From assembly GCA_027083715.1 (NCBI GenBank), contig JALWNR010000241.1:1-5309 (forward strand): DNA of 5,309 nucleotides. Reading direction: 5' to 3'. A program made the translations under genes and the position numbers. Source of the stretch: Bacteroidales bacterium (lineage in GTDB: Bacteria > Bacteroidota > Bacteroidia > Bacteroidales > NBLH01). The notes under the pieces are model-generated. The model had not been told where the DNA came from and did not search any database. It saw nothing but the letters and a program-made list of their open reading frames with translations. Within the stretch, counting starts at the first letter, position 1. Every line of letters begins with the position of its first letter. Shown here piece after piece: positions 5,160 to 5,309 of the stretch.

Positions 5160-5309
5160 ATGAATACTATATTATTTATTTATTCCGATTTAGCAGCCAA
5201 AAACATAGCTTATATTCTTATTTCTCTTATATTTTTTATTGTCTATATTTTCTTTTCCAGAAAATTAATGAAAAAATTATCTGAAAAGGCATCTAATTGT
5301 CATCTTTAT
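5160..5309 (+). CDS. N-terminal part of an unrecognised membrane protein (3' end outside window)
   Basis: A frame opens at ATG 5160, 10 bp after the cdaA stop, and stays open for all 50 codons to the window edge. It begins MNTILFIYSDLAAKN, then has a hydrophobic stretch IAYILISLIFFIVYIFF (16-32), then the basic segment SRKLMKKLSEK. A single membrane helix followed by lysines and arginines suggests an N-out, C-in orientation by the positive-inside rule. I do not recognise the family. The short gap to cdaA suggests the same transcript. It may be a short membrane protein or the anchor of a larger cytoplasmic domain. A chance open frame cannot be excluded, but the clean membrane-helix pattern and spacing favour a real gene. 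Confidence 0.6.
   Translation, partial: MNTILFIYSDLAAKNIAYILISLIFFIVYIFFSRKLMKKLSEKASNCHLY

Noticed and set aside
1..5309. CRISPR array, tRNA or rRNA gene, prophage or defence system.
   Set aside because: No regularly spaced direct repeats, cloverleaf, rRNA-like segment, or phage, nuclease or transposase coding sequence was seen on either strand.

Overview
The window looks like a stretch of a low-GC (by eye about 30 %) member of the Bacteroidota, most likely Bacteroidales or a close relative. Four things point there. The coding sequences lack Shine-Dalgarno sites and have A/T-rich leaders. Exact matches to the Bacteroidota -7 promoter element TAnnTTTG occur upstream of plus-strand genes. The set DUF1599 protein / DoxX-type membrane protein / tpiA, divergent from folP and cdaA, is a gene order I recall from Bacteroides and its relatives. 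The encoded proteins also have the sequence style of that phylum.

Layout. Positions 2-109 hold the last 35 codons of a plus-strand gene, probably a periplasmic sugar-binding protein of the XylF type. It converges on a minus-strand operon. The space between them (110-286) is filled by a 146-bp segment (135-280) bounded by 21-bp imperfect inverted repeats and containing a hairpin terminator; it looks like a MITE or a transposon-end remnant. The minus-strand operon, in transcription order, is a DUF1599 protein with an internal duplication (2813-2271), a BT_3928-like DoxX/MauE membrane protein with a DCGCFGD motif (2212-1061), and triosephosphate isomerase tpiA (1054-287). A 91-bp divergent promoter region (2814-2904) separates it from the plus-strand genes: folP dihydropteroate synthase (2905-3771), a 131-residue protein with a possible SpoIIAA/STAS-like fold (3902-4297), the diadenylate cyclase cdaA (4307-5149), and the start of an unrecognised membrane protein cut by the window edge (5160-5309).

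How the genes fit together. tpiA (glycolysis), folP (folate synthesis) and cdaA (c-di-AMP second messenger) are housekeeping genes. The DoxX-type and DUF1599 proteins are conserved in this neighbourhood but have no established role. No CRISPR array, tRNA, rRNA, phage or defence genes were seen. The less ordinary points are the terminal-inverted-repeat element next to tpiA, a probable leaderless folP transcript, the duplicated DUF1599 domain, and the uncharacterised gene between folP and cdaA. Three coding starts (DUF1599, DoxX-type, folP) are placed downstream of the longest open frame, for reasons given in each entry.
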